From: Panax quinquefolius
Taxonomy: Eukaryota; Streptophyta; Magnoliopsida; Apiales; Araliaceae
Assembly (NCBI GenBank): GCA_020205615.1
Contig: CM035167.1
Span: 137,282,568-137,346,567 of the forward strand
DNA length: 64,000 bases
Direction: 5' to 3'
Shown: in pieces, positions 1-11,600 of the stretch
How the letters are laid out: each line of letters begins with the position of its first letter
How positions within the stretch are numbered: position 1 is the stretch's first letter
The notes under the pieces: model-generated
The model's input: only the letters and a program-made list of their open reading frames with translations
Told to the model about the DNA's origin: nothing
The model's database searches: none
Program-made: the position numbers and the translations under genes

Positions 1-1296
1 TTGAACATTAATAGTTACATCTATTTATTTTTAAATTTTTTAGTAGGCGAATCTTCTTTTATTCTCATTCTTTGTTTTGAACAATGGAGATTAGCGGTGG
101 AGTATATCAATGTATGTGACGGACTATTATTTCAAAGTGTATGTTAGGGAGATGAAGATTTGAATTTGAATAATTATTTTGAATTTGAATTTATTTTTGT
201 TGTTAGATCCAAATATTTGAATTTGAATTATAGCAGTTATTTGTCATTGATTTTAGGTTTCCTTATTAGTGTGAATTGTACTATTTTTGTAATAATTACC
301 TTCTTTTTGTAATTATTTAATTGATGCACTTTTCTAGTAATTATTTTTTATTTGTTGTATACTTATGTAAAGGACCCTTTTATTTTTTGATTAATTTTAA
401 AACTAAATATTTCAAAATTTTATTTTTGACGTCTTTTTTGAGATGAAAAATTGGTGAAAACTGCGGGACCACCAGTTAGTGGGCTTCAAAACAGTCGACA
501 CTCTTGTGGTGGGCCCAAACCCATGGACCGAACTGAGGTTACAGCTTACAGGTGCATGAGACGGACTACAAACTTGCATATTTTCGGGCTGGAAGCCTGG
601 AACCACTGTAACCGCACCAACTTCAACGTCGTCGTATCGGAAACTTCAAAATCCTCAACCTGCTGGTTTCCAACAGTAACAAACAACATAACGGTTTAAT
701 TTACTATATTAAAAAAAAAAGGGTAAAAACCAAAATACTCAACTTGAGTTGAGTTTACGTTACTCTCCTTATTTCTTTTTCTTTTTCTTTTGATGCACAT
801 ATTTAATTTCACAATAATAATAAAAATATTTTTTTTCTTCTACAATTCTTTCTCACTCCTTTTTATATATTATTTTTATCCATCTTTTTAGTGTGAATTT
901 AAATGTACACATAATATATTCATTTATTATTTTTAATTGACGTTTTAGATAAAAACACAAAAATTAATATAAATTAAGATTTTGTCTTATTGCTTAATTG
1001 AATATAAAATATTAATATATTTTTCTAAAATTTATTGAAAAGATGAAAGAGAAACAAATTAAATCTAGTATTTAATGTAGGGATAATATGATAAATTAAA
1101 TCATTAATAGTTTCTTAAAATCTTAAAATTACTTATAAAATGAACAAATTTTACTCTCCAAAAAGCATATAAAAATATAAAAATTATCATATATGATAAT
1201 AAATTTATGTCAATATTAAATGCTATAAATACACTGGATAACAAAAAAAAATCTATACAATATTATTACAAACATAAATAATATTTACATAGATTC

Positions 1297-1320
1297 ATAT
1301 ATATATATATATATATATAT
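1297..1320. repeat. (AT)n microsatellite
   Basis: Uninterrupted AT dinucleotide run in the apyrase upstream region. It is likely length-variable between individuals. Confidence 0.9.
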
Positions 1321-1369
1321 TTAATATCGACATAATTTATTGTATATAAGAAAAGGAAAATAAGGTTCA

Positions 1370-1371
1370 AA

Positions 1372-1413
<42 letters not shown>
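1370..1413. repeat. (ATT)n microsatellite
   Basis: About 14 perfect trinucleotide units directly upstream of the probable apyrase transcription start region. Confidence 0.9.
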
Positions 1414-1414
<1 letters not shown>

Positions 1415-1499
1415 CATAATATTTATATATATCCCGTTTCATGTACATTTTTCAACTTATTACTGAAAGAGAAGAAAAAAAGTGGTTGTAACTTCTTAC

Positions 1500-3773
1500 G
1501 TTAGAGTGAGGGAAACGTCGGCCTGGAGGAGAGAGAGAAAGTGAGAACGGTGGAGTTGTTCAACACGGAAAAAGGCAGTTGGTTTTGATATTGTTTATCG
1601 ATTAATAAAGAAGGGGAAAAAAACAACCTCTTTTTGGATCCAAACATTTCTGGGTCCATTCATCAAGATCTTTGGAAAGTGGGTTTAAACAAGAACTAGT
1701 TTCCAGTTTTGAGCCATCTTCTTCTTCTTCTCACTCGACTCCCATTTATACTTCTTTGGATCTGTCTCCAATCCTTTCTGCCAAAGCCATCTGTTGATTC
1801 TGTAAGTGATCTTTTTTATATATGCAAGGATTTGCTGTTATTTTTTTTCTTAATTTTAAAAATGGTGGATTGTATTTAGAAACTTGGCTTTTATGCCCAA
1901 TTTGAGATCTGCAATGTTGAATCTTTATATGATTGTTCAGGAATTGCAAATAATGTGAAGTAGGTATTATATTTTTTTTTGAATTTTTAGTCAAAGTAAC
2001 TGACTTTATAATGACATGGGAATTAGGAAGGTAAATGACTGTTGCAATCTAAAAGGGTAGTTGATCTTGTAAGTTGTATGGATTGGTAGGTGGGCAATGT
2101 TGATAAAATTTATACAGATGTGGGATTTTGATTTCATGGTTAGACTCTGAGTCATTTATATTGGGTGGAAATGGTTTCAGAAATGATTTCATAGTTAACT
2201 TAATCGCATTATAAGCTAGTTCATAAAATTCTTACCTACATCCCTTTTTTGATAAAGAGAACTTCTTTAAAAGGCGCCCCAAGCATACAAATTTTTTGGG
2301 AAAACCTTGGTGAAGATAATGTAGTGAGAAGTTTATGTATGCTTTGGATTAATAGTTCTCCGCATCAAATGACCCCGTATTCTCCTTCCTCCAGACCTCA
2401 AGATAGATATAGCAATGGCTATCCTTTTCTTAGCCTTCCAAACATCCAAATAAATATAATTAAGGCACTAAACATGTTACCATCTCAGCATCACTGAACC
2501 CTTTTGACAGGCAGGAGCATTTGGCACCTCAAAGTCAGCTCTTCATTACGAAGGGATCCTTAACAATGAAGAAAATCCATACCACATCAGGTTAGACAAA
2601 ATATTTAAAAAAGTGACTAGATGATAGAATATAGATCACATTTCCTCGGAAACTTTCCCAAATGATTCATGTCTCATCAGCTTTTTTGTGCATAAAATTC
2701 AGTAAAACTGGTTTGGAAAAGTTTTTTTTTTCTTTCTTGCTTTGAAAAATTTATTACTTTTTGGTATCTCTTAAGAGAGCCGGCCCACTAAAAATCCGGA
2801 TCTGAGAAAGACATCTCACCCCAGATCAACATGGGACCCATTCTTATTCCCTGCGTTCTGCTTATCGGGTATTATTCTTTCTGAATTAAAAAACTAAATG
2901 CCTATGCATTCTATCATAAATAGCGTTTCTTGTACCTGATTTTGTTACGCATAGTCACTTAACGTTCCTGGTAACCATCTTACCTCCATATGTCTTTCCA
3001 AGGAAGATGAGAAGCACTACTCCAACACTTCCCATAATAATTTTAACTTTAAGACTTCACTCCTTTATATTACTGCAAACAGTTAAAATATTGAATTGTT
3101 CACTAATTGGAAGCACTTGAGGTAAGATAGTTCAACTGTTGATTACTGAAGAAATGCCCGTGATACCCTTTGGTATTAGGTATATATATCAAGAAATGTG
3201 AAATGCAATTAAGAAATTTTACTTATTAGTTTGGTGTAGAAATGTATAAGAGTCATGACTCATGGGTCAAAGTAACAAACAGCAAAATCAGAGCTTCATC
3301 GTATTGTAGTCATACATATTCATAGTTACAAGTTATTGGTCATTTTGAATGTCAGCTATATATAAACTTTCCTACTTAAAATCTTTGAACTACCCTTTTA
3401 AACCTTGGAAGTTACACTTAAAGTTGTTGATCAAGCTAGCTTCCATGTTGCAAATTCATGAATTAAAGTGACTCTACTTTGGGTTATGACTAGTTAAGCC
3501 ACCTATAATTGATTGTTGTTAAAGTCAACTCTAGTTGTCAAGAACAAATAGCTAACTGGTTCATATCACATGGTTTCTGCAGGGTCCAGCCTAATTACTT
3601 ATCACTGCTTACACGTCTGTTGATGAAATGCACATAAAACTGAATAATGTCTACTAATTTTGCTGTGAGCTCTCTGCACCATGACAAGAGGATGTAGATC
3701 TGTTGACATATTTAGTATCATAACCCCTAGGATGAAATATTACCTCACTCGGTGGCTGTAAGTTTATGCAAAT
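1500..3773 (+). other. Probable 5' leader and leader intron(s) of the apyrase gene
   Basis: Between the upstream spacer and the apyrase start codon, a good donor-like site (GTAAGT at 1802-1807) follows a CT-rich leader-like stretch. Acceptor-like sites preceded by pyrimidines end at about 2510 (TTTTGACAG) and 3582 (GTTTCTGCAG). This suggests a non-coding first exon and a leader intron of roughly 0.7-1.8 kb. If the 3582 acceptor is used, the leader carries several short upstream ATGs. Exon limits cannot be fixed without transcripts. The open frame at 2249-2497 resembles no known protein. Confidence 0.35.
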
Positions 3774-6700
3774 ATGGCATTCAGTAGACTTGCAGAAATT
3801 GTGTCTGCGGCAGCAAGTCGTTTGTCAGCCCCAAAGTCCTCTAGTGTTCCATATGTATCGCCTGGATTGCCACCACTGGCTGGAGCTCATGGTTTTGGTT
3901 TTCCAAAATCTGGGAGAAAGAATTTTTTGAGACTCTCCTCATCCCTGCAAGATTTCTCTGCATATAGCCAAATTGATCCAGAAGAAGGAAATCTTAATTC
4001 TGGAACTGACAGGAATTCGATTTATGCAAAGCCTCTTTCTGCACAGCGAGAAAGTGGTGGGTCTAGTTTTTTGAAGGAGAAGGCATTACCAGGAACCCCT
4101 TCTTCCCGAAAGAAGTGGGTGCGAGTGATCCTGGTCTTTTTCTGCTTACTGTTGTTTGCATTTCTTGTATTTGCAGTACAATTCTTTTATTCTAACTGGT
4201 CTAGAGGGTCACCCAAGTTCTATGTTATACTTGATTGTGGTAGCACTGGTACCCGGGTCTTTGTGTATAGGGCATTTGCTAATCATAAAAGGGTGGTGGT
4301 CTCCCAATTTTGTTGAGCTCCCTACCAGAAGACCTTCCAAGTAAACCTAATTTACAAGCTGGGCGGGCTTATAATCGAATGGAGACTGAGCCTGGGTTTG
4401 ATAAACTTGTGCATAATGTATCAGGCTTAATGGGAGCAATAAAACCTCTACTTCAATGGGCAGAGAAGCAAATCCCCAAGCATGCACATAAGACTACTTC
4501 CCTCTTCCTTTATGCCACAGCCGGTGTTCGCAGGCTCCCAAGTTCAGACTCAGAATGGCTTCTTAACAATGCTTGGAAAATTATGAAGAATTCATCCTTC
4601 TTGTGCCAGAGAGAGTGGGTAAAAATTATCAGTGGTATGGAGGAAGCATATTTTGGATGGATAGCTTTAAACCATCACACTGGTGTGTTGGGGGCTATGC
4701 CTAAAAAAGAAACATTTGGTGCACTTGACTTGGGTGGCTCTTCATTGCAGGTTACATTTGAGAGCGAGATCCATGTCCATAATGAGACTAGTTTACAGCT
4801 AAGTATTGGTCCTGTCAACCATCATCTAAATGCTTATTCACTATCTGGGTATGGTCTCAATGATGCTTTTGACAAGTCTGTGGTTTATCTTCTTAAGAGG
4901 CTTCCACGGATTAGTAATGCAGATCTAGCTAGTGGGAATGTTGTAGTTAAGCACCCTTGTTTGCAGTCTGGGTACAAAGAGCATTACATTTGCTCTCACT
5001 GCAGTTCTGCTTATCAGAATGGTGAGATTCCCCCAATTGGAGGAGGGAAATTAGGTAAAGGAGGAAAATCCGGAATCTCCGTCCAGCTTCTTGGTGCTCC
5101 AAATTGGGAAGAATGCAGTTTACTTGGAAAAGTTGCAGTCAATTTGTCTGAATGGTCTGATAAAAGTCCAGGAATTGATTGTGAGATGTATCCTTGTGCT
5201 CTTCCAGATAATCTGCCTCGTCCTTATGGCCAGTTTTATGGGATGTCTGGCTTCTATGTGGTGTATCGGTTTTTTAATCTGACTTCTGATGCTGCACTTG
5301 ATGATGTATTAGAGAAAGGTCGGGAATTCTGCGAAAAACCTTGGGACATTGCAAAGAATAGTGTTGCACCTCAGCCCTTTATAGAACAGTATTGCTTCAG
5401 GGCACCTTACGTTGTTTTCCTGTTGAGAGAAGGTTTGCATATAACAGATAACCATATAATCATTGGTTCTGGAAGTATTACGTGGACACTTGGGGTTGCG
5501 CTGTTGGAAGCTGGAAAGACCTTTACTACCAGAATGGACCCTCACAGTTATGAAATACTCCGGATGAAGATCAATCCAGCTATTCTTTTTGCCATTCTGT
5601 TTGCTTCATTGGTTTTCCTAGCTTGTGCCTTATCATGTGTGGGAAATTGGATTCCAAGATTTTTCCGTAGGCCATATCTCCCCCTATTTAGGCATAATAG
5701 TGGTTCAAGCACTTCGGTTCTCAATATTCCAACTCCTTTCCGGTTCCAGCGATGGAGTCCTATCAGTTCAGGTAAAATTTTCTGGACCTGTGACTTCTAA
5801 AAATTTCTGAATCAAAAGGGAGGGGGGAATACTTATTTGAGAGTAGATCTTCCTGCTGGTAGCTGATAGATTTTTATTTTTATTTTTTTTTGGTTGGAGG
5901 AGGAGGGGGTGGTTATATTTAAGAGGGATACAAAGATGGACCGTGCAGAGGGAATTTCCCAGTTCATACTGGCTACATAGACAATTTGATAGAGCTTATT
6001 TTTTAAGTAACATCACATTTTCTCATAAGAAGCTAATTTATTGAAAGTAGCAAATTTTGGAATCTTTTATAATTGAAAAGAATGGGGAGAAGAAAGTGAA
6101 AGGAAGAAGTGAGGACCAAAAAGAAGCAGCCATTCCTATGAAGTTTCGAAACCCCAATCCCTTTAAAGGCATCCTTAGTACAAGGCTAGAGGTAGTGTGA
6201 AAAGGAACTCATTAGGTGTGGAGTAGAACATGTTTGGGTCTATTTTAACAATTGCATTTATTTAATTTCCATGTTTCTCTTTGGTAGATGCCTCGTCTTT
6301 GTGATGTGTGTAAAATGTTGTACTGATGTTAATCTTTGAGATATTTTTCTCTATAGTAACAGGATGATGTTAAATTCATAGGAAAGTTTTAACTTTGCAC
6401 TGCACAGACAAGTTGAGGTCAAATTAAGTTTTTTATAGAATAGATAAAACTAAAGCTGTTGATCTGAAACAGTTGATACTTGTGTATCTTGCTAGGATAA
6501 ACACTCTGGCTATTGGTACTGCAAATAAGAAGTGCAATAATCAACTCGACGAGGCGGGCTAGTAGTGTACCGGGCTTTTACCAAATTTTAGGAGGATGCT
6601 CTTTCTTTCCATTATAGGATGTTTCGCTTGGATGTCCCTGGTCTTTGTGATGTGTGTAAAATGTTGTCTAGATGTTAATCTTTTGCCAAGTCCCTTCTTA

Positions 6701-7093
6701 TGATGTTAAATTTGTATCGTAAAATTATTTTTTATTTGACAGCCCTATTTCATTATTTGACTTTGGCTGGCTTATTTTAAATTTGGTGATTCAGGGGATG
6801 GAAGGGTTAAGATGCCATTGAGTCCAGTAGCAAGTGCCCAACAGAGACCATTTGGCACTCCTCATGATTTCAGTGGTGGCATTGAGCTCGCTGAATCTTC
6901 CTTGTACTCGTCCTCGAGCAGTGTTGCACATAGTTATTCTTCAGGTAGCTTGGGGCAGATTCAGTTTGAGAGCGGTAACATGGGTTCCTTCTGGTCCCCT
7001 CACAGAAGTCAGATGCGTCTTCAAAGCAGGAGGTCACAATCCCGAGAAGACCTCAGTTCTTCACTTTCTGAGGCACACTTGACAATGGTGTAA
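3774..7093 (+). CDS. APY7: Apyrase 7-like GDA1/CD39 nucleoside phosphatase (one frameshift in the sequence)
   Basis: Hydrolyses nucleoside tri- and diphosphates; family members act in the endomembrane system or at the cell surface. Exons are 3774-5771 and 6795-7093 (GT at 5772, AG at 6793-6794); the split Gly codon joins in frame. Visible apyrase regions are ACR1 DCGSTGTR (residues 154-161), ACR2 ATAGVR (from 4514), the GMEEAYFGW region (about 4637) and ACR4 DLGGSSLQ (from 4727). A basic cytosolic N-terminus precedes a membrane segment at residues 116-140. A second hydrophobic segment lies at about 5570-5650 and is followed by a Ser-rich tail ending in SQSREDLSSS, typical of APY7 rather than APY1/2. 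The frame breaks near 4291: the first frame stops at 4314-4316 and the rest continues in the next frame, so one base is missing, probably a G in the G-run at 4291-4293. With one base restored the protein is about 765 residues, close to APY7 homologues. The start is the only ATG giving the family N-terminus (MAFSRLAEIVSAAASRL). I regard the gene as real and the break as a likely sequence error. Confidence 0.9.
5772..6794 (+). other. Apyrase coding intron
   Basis: GTAAAA donor at 5772 and TTCAG acceptor ending at 6794; phase 1. Reading through the donor adds only GKIFWTCDF and a stop at 5798-5800, so a retained intron would give a protein that keeps both membrane segments but lacks the Ser/Arg-rich cytosolic tail. 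No mobile element was recognised. A short segment around 6280-6310 (TTTGTGATGTGTGTAAAATG) recurs at 6640-6665, suggesting a small internal duplication. Confidence 0.8.
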
Positions 7094-8610
7094 AGCATCT
7101 TTAATTGTTGCTAGCATCTGTCAGGTATAGCTTGATTAAAATCCAACTCAAACACTTGACAATGTGTATGCTGAATACAAAAACCTTTTCATCCTCGACG
7201 AAGCCGGGGTTATATTTATTCAGATGAGTGGCCAAAATCTCTTGGTCTAGAGAGGGGAGGCTGGATCAGAGGCAGCACAACAGAGCAACAAGTTTGGTTG
7301 GCGGGTAAGTAACGAGGGGCACCAAGGAAATCGTATATGGCCGTTCAACAAGGGGTACGTCTGATGACTTAAAGCCCTCATGTAAAGTTTTTTATTTTTT
7401 ATTTGCAAATGAGGGGACTTAAGCTGACAAGCTGTTTTCACAACGCCAGATTCTAGAGGGTTTTGAAGCTGACCTGCTTTTCCCACAACTCTAGTCTAGT
7501 AGTATATTGTTTACTCCTAACAACATTGGATGGATGCTTCACCGCCAACCAGATTGCTCGGAAAATTTTGATACAATAACGTGATATTCATATTACATTC
7601 TTTTTAGCTCATCTGGATATTATTTCCAGAACTAATTCTTTCTTTGGGTAAAATAGATTTAAACGACCCTGTCCCACATTAGCATTGACTTTTCTTTTCC
7701 CGAATTTCAAATAAGAATACAACTTGTGACTGATATATCTTTTATGCTATGCTATGTTTGGATTCAAACAAATGTTAAATAAAAATTCATTTCATTTTCT
7801 TGATTTTCATTGCAAAACCAAACATGCACTTACATTTATGAATTAGGTTATTTTGTGTCACGACTATATTACCCCTCTTTAGACAAGAGTAACTTATTTT
7901 ACTCGTCTTCCCTTTCCACCCAATTCTGACTGGTAACCAACACCGGATCTAAGGCATTTATGAATTCACCAGCCTGAACATACATACAACTTTATGAATT
8001 ATGAGTTCCATAATTAAAAGAAGATTGACCATTTCATAGTAAAACTAGAAAAAGAACATAAAAAAGAAGAAGAACAAGTCATAGTTGGAGAGCATAATAA
8101 CAGAACCCCATTGAACAAACTGTTTGAGATTGGAAGATTGTGGAATTAAGAGAGAGAACAAAATTAATTAAGGATATTAAGATTTACTAAAGACAACTGG
8201 ATTCGTGAAAGGGAGCCAAATGACATTAAGATTTGTATTGCTTTACAGGTTCAGTACATAGGTAATGGAATTTACAACAACAAAAAATAAAAAAAATTCA
8301 ACCATACCAAAGCTTATTCAAGAACAAAATCAACTAAACGAAGCCGGTGGAGTTGATGAACCAGAAGTAACATAATGCAAGTAAAGTCACTGTCCAACTC
8401 AATTGAATAAATTATATGCAACCTGGAATTCGGTAACGCATACCAGACATAAATTGAATGCTCAGTTTCTATTTGATAGAATTTTAGATCAGATCGTAAT
8501 TGAATCATTCATGTCAACTTTGCCTCAATGAGCTAGAGCGAGTTGGATCTACGGTCAGGAGTGCGTCAAGACAAGGATAAAGGTAAGATTCTCCTCCCTG
8601 CTTGGAATAA
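7094..8610. other. Spacer between convergent genes, with both 3' UTRs
   Basis: Follows the apyrase stop and precedes (on the minus strand) the end of the phytase gene. It must hold both 3' UTRs and terminators. An AATAAA at 7778-7783 is rather far from the apyrase stop to be its poly(A) signal. Short open frames here resemble nothing known. Confidence 0.6.
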
Positions 8611-11600
8611 CTATAGGTCAACTTTATGTGACTGTGTATTATCATTACTCTGCGAGAAGAGCCAACTGAACATCCGTGTGAAGAAGGTTGACTTACGCTC
8701 GGATGTTTCCAGCTGTCCTCCATTGCAGACTGTATTGTAGTCATGCTTCAGATGGGGAGCAACTATTCTTTCCTGGAGAAAAGGTAAGAAAATAAAGTTT
8801 TTCAACAAGAGAAAGCTATCACATTTAAAACTAAATTGTGCACATATTAATACCTTGAAGACTTCAAACGGACAGACATTAGAATTATCACAACCCTATT
8901 CACAAAGAGAAAATGTTAAGGCTTGATATGTATTAATCTGAAAGTAAAACTAAAAACATTTTATAAGGCTTACACGAAAAATGAAATTTCCCGATAGTAG
9001 AGCTATGAAGATCTTGTGAAAACAAAAAGATGGAAAAAGGAGAGTGACATTCCTACACTTTAGACAAATACAACTAAACATGCAACTGTAAATTTTGATG
9101 TTCTAACAGTAACGGATCAATCTATATGGTGGTATGAGCATGAATACCTTTGAAACAAAAATCATAATTTCAAAATACATAGTAGAGTCGAAGGATGATA
9201 ATTTCATGCACTCCATCTTAAACTATTAGTCAAAGAAATCTTACAGGCATAGGAACAGGACGTTCATTGTGCAGTACTTGCACGAAGTATTTGCTCAAGT
9301 TGTTAGCCGGACAGCTGTACAATACCAGCATGTTATTCCCCCCAAAAGGTGCTACTGTACTGCCTCTCCACTTTCTTAATTGAGGAGGTTTTGGAGGGAG
9401 TTGCAAGGATTGTTCTCTTCGTATTAGTTCAAACTCTGAAATGTTCAAGAAATAACATCTATTCTCAAAAGACAACATAGAGCAGAAGGTGTTTGCAGAA
9501 AGTAGAAACTACTTCTATCACATCTAATGGTTAAAGATTCCTTCCAGATTAATTACGCATACGCCTCTGAACCCCCGCCTCCTTTTACTTCAGAAGCTAA
9601 CTCATCGAATTACAACCAAAATATACCTAAAAGTAAAGACACTGACCAGATCCTTCAAGAAAAAGGCCAATCAAACATGAGAAGGGAAGTAGAGTCTCCG
9701 CATGAGCAAACCGAAGCCTTGCTTTTTCATAACTTCCAGGAGCATGTTGTTCTACATGACAAAAAAGCAAAGATAAAGGGTAAAATCATAAGAATAGCAT
9801 CTTTAAATGTGTGGTAAATAGAAGCCACTGTTTATGAATTCAATTGGCAACAATAAGATGCAAGAAAATTAATGACCTTGTGAGAACAAAGAGAGATAAT
9901 TTTTGCTACAACTTAATAACATGCTAATACGATCACTCCAGACAGTATTAGTTGTAACACAAACAGCTGCAAAAGATATACTTCGCAAGGAGGTTAAATC
10001 GCAAAGCACTACAAAAGATTTAAATTTTTAACTGTTTCGAAGTTTCAAATTAAGCAATATTATCATTTATCATCATCGTTAAAAAAAGCATTAAACTTTC
10101 TTATGCTAACAAGAAATGAATAAAGAGCAAAGCTAAAGAAAATTGCCAGAAACAAACACTACTGTGAAAGCGCAAAATACTGGAGAATGTGTGAGAGAAT
10201 AACTGACCCCGCCCAAAAAAAAAAACAATAATAAGAGAGAAAAAGAAAGTGAAAAAAATAAAAAAAAATCCTGAAGCATGTGAGCTAGAGATTCCCAGGA
10301 GTTCAAGAGAAGAAAGAGGGAGAGGGAGAGAGAGAGAGAGCAACCTCCTTGCTTCGTCTCAATATATTTATATATATAAATTTATCAACGGAAGAAATTA
10401 ATACAAACAATAATAACACAAGAAATGAATAACTTAATTAGATATATTAATTAGTCTGTTTGATGTCTCCATGGATAATTACTTATTAAAGGAACGCTGG
10501 GAAAGAAAAAGAATAACAATATTTCTCAGCTTATTTAATTGTGAAGTCTGATGTATTCTACTCTGGGTTGGGATTTTACTTTTCTTCATTCTAATTTAAG
10601 AATTGTGATTTTTCTCCATCTTAATTTTTAAAAAATATTACACCTTAGCCATTTTGGTTTTCCCTCTGCCGTCACATTTAGTTTCTTGTCTCTGTCGTTT
10701 AACTCTCCCATCTTACTCTATGCGTTTCTCTTTTGCATAATCATTCTATCGATTTATGAAAATATATTGGTGAGGATTTTCCTGAAGAGTTTGGTACTAG
10801 AGCTATCCAACATTAAGTATCATATACTGACACCAACCCAGGCTAGAGAAAGGAGTTTTTTATTTTGGTTTGGGGGTGGTGGTGTAGGGGAATTCACCTC
10901 AATATATTAACTAATATAGTTCCTTCAATGCATCCTATTATCCTGATTTTAATTCCAAATCACTTTCATCAAGTCAAGTTCAATCAGAAAATGCTTTCTG
11001 AAAAGACATTAAAACCAGTGAAACTGAAAAACTGGAGTAGTTTATATTACCTTCTTTAGCCTTGATGGCCTGCTCCATGGACTGAATGACATCTTCAAGT
11101 AAAGGTACTCCCATTCGATAGTTGAGTGCATTACCGTAACCCTTCAATATGAACAACTCCAGATCGTCTGTCCACTCCAACAAAGTAACCTAAGAATACA
11201 CACTTGGGAAAATCAATAAGCATTTTTTTAGAGAGAACTACCATGAAAGTAGACATGGGATCATTTGCAAAGTAACAAGCATGACCGAATCAATCATGCA
11301 AACATTGAGAAAACCACTTAATAAGCACAATGCATGTAGTCATGACAAGCTAATAAGCACTGAACCCACGTACCTCGGAAGGGCTGAACATAGCACAAGC
11401 TTGATCAGTTATGTTCAATAGAGATGCTTCCTGCCAGATTCAGAACTTACATATGCTCAGATAATAAAACAGTTTCAGACATTAAATGCAGAAATGTTTT
11501 AACAAAATGTTAAATTTATAGTCAATGGAGTACCTGTTTGCACAGAAACCAGAGAGAAGAAGTATCCTGACTTGTAAAATTTAGCCCATAACGCTCGACT

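Larger units (their letters stand above)
1..1480. other. Spacer upstream of the apyrase gene
   Basis: AT-rich DNA with no supported gene. A slightly more GC-rich patch at about 450-680 has short open frames on both strands, but none looks like a known protein. Two microsatellites lie at 1297-1413. The 3' part presumably holds the apyrase promoter; no single TATA box can be chosen because the whole stretch is TA-rich. Confidence 0.6.

Noticed and set aside
451..699. Open frames on both strands near the window start
   Set aside because: The two frames overlap each other antisense, are short and match no family I recognise.
2249..2497. 82-codon frame in the apyrase leader region
   Set aside because: No recognisable motif; lies where a leader intron is expected.
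9527..9817. Plus-strand 96-codon frame
   Set aside because: Antisense to exon 8 of the phytase gene, whose minus-strand frame contains the HAE motif.
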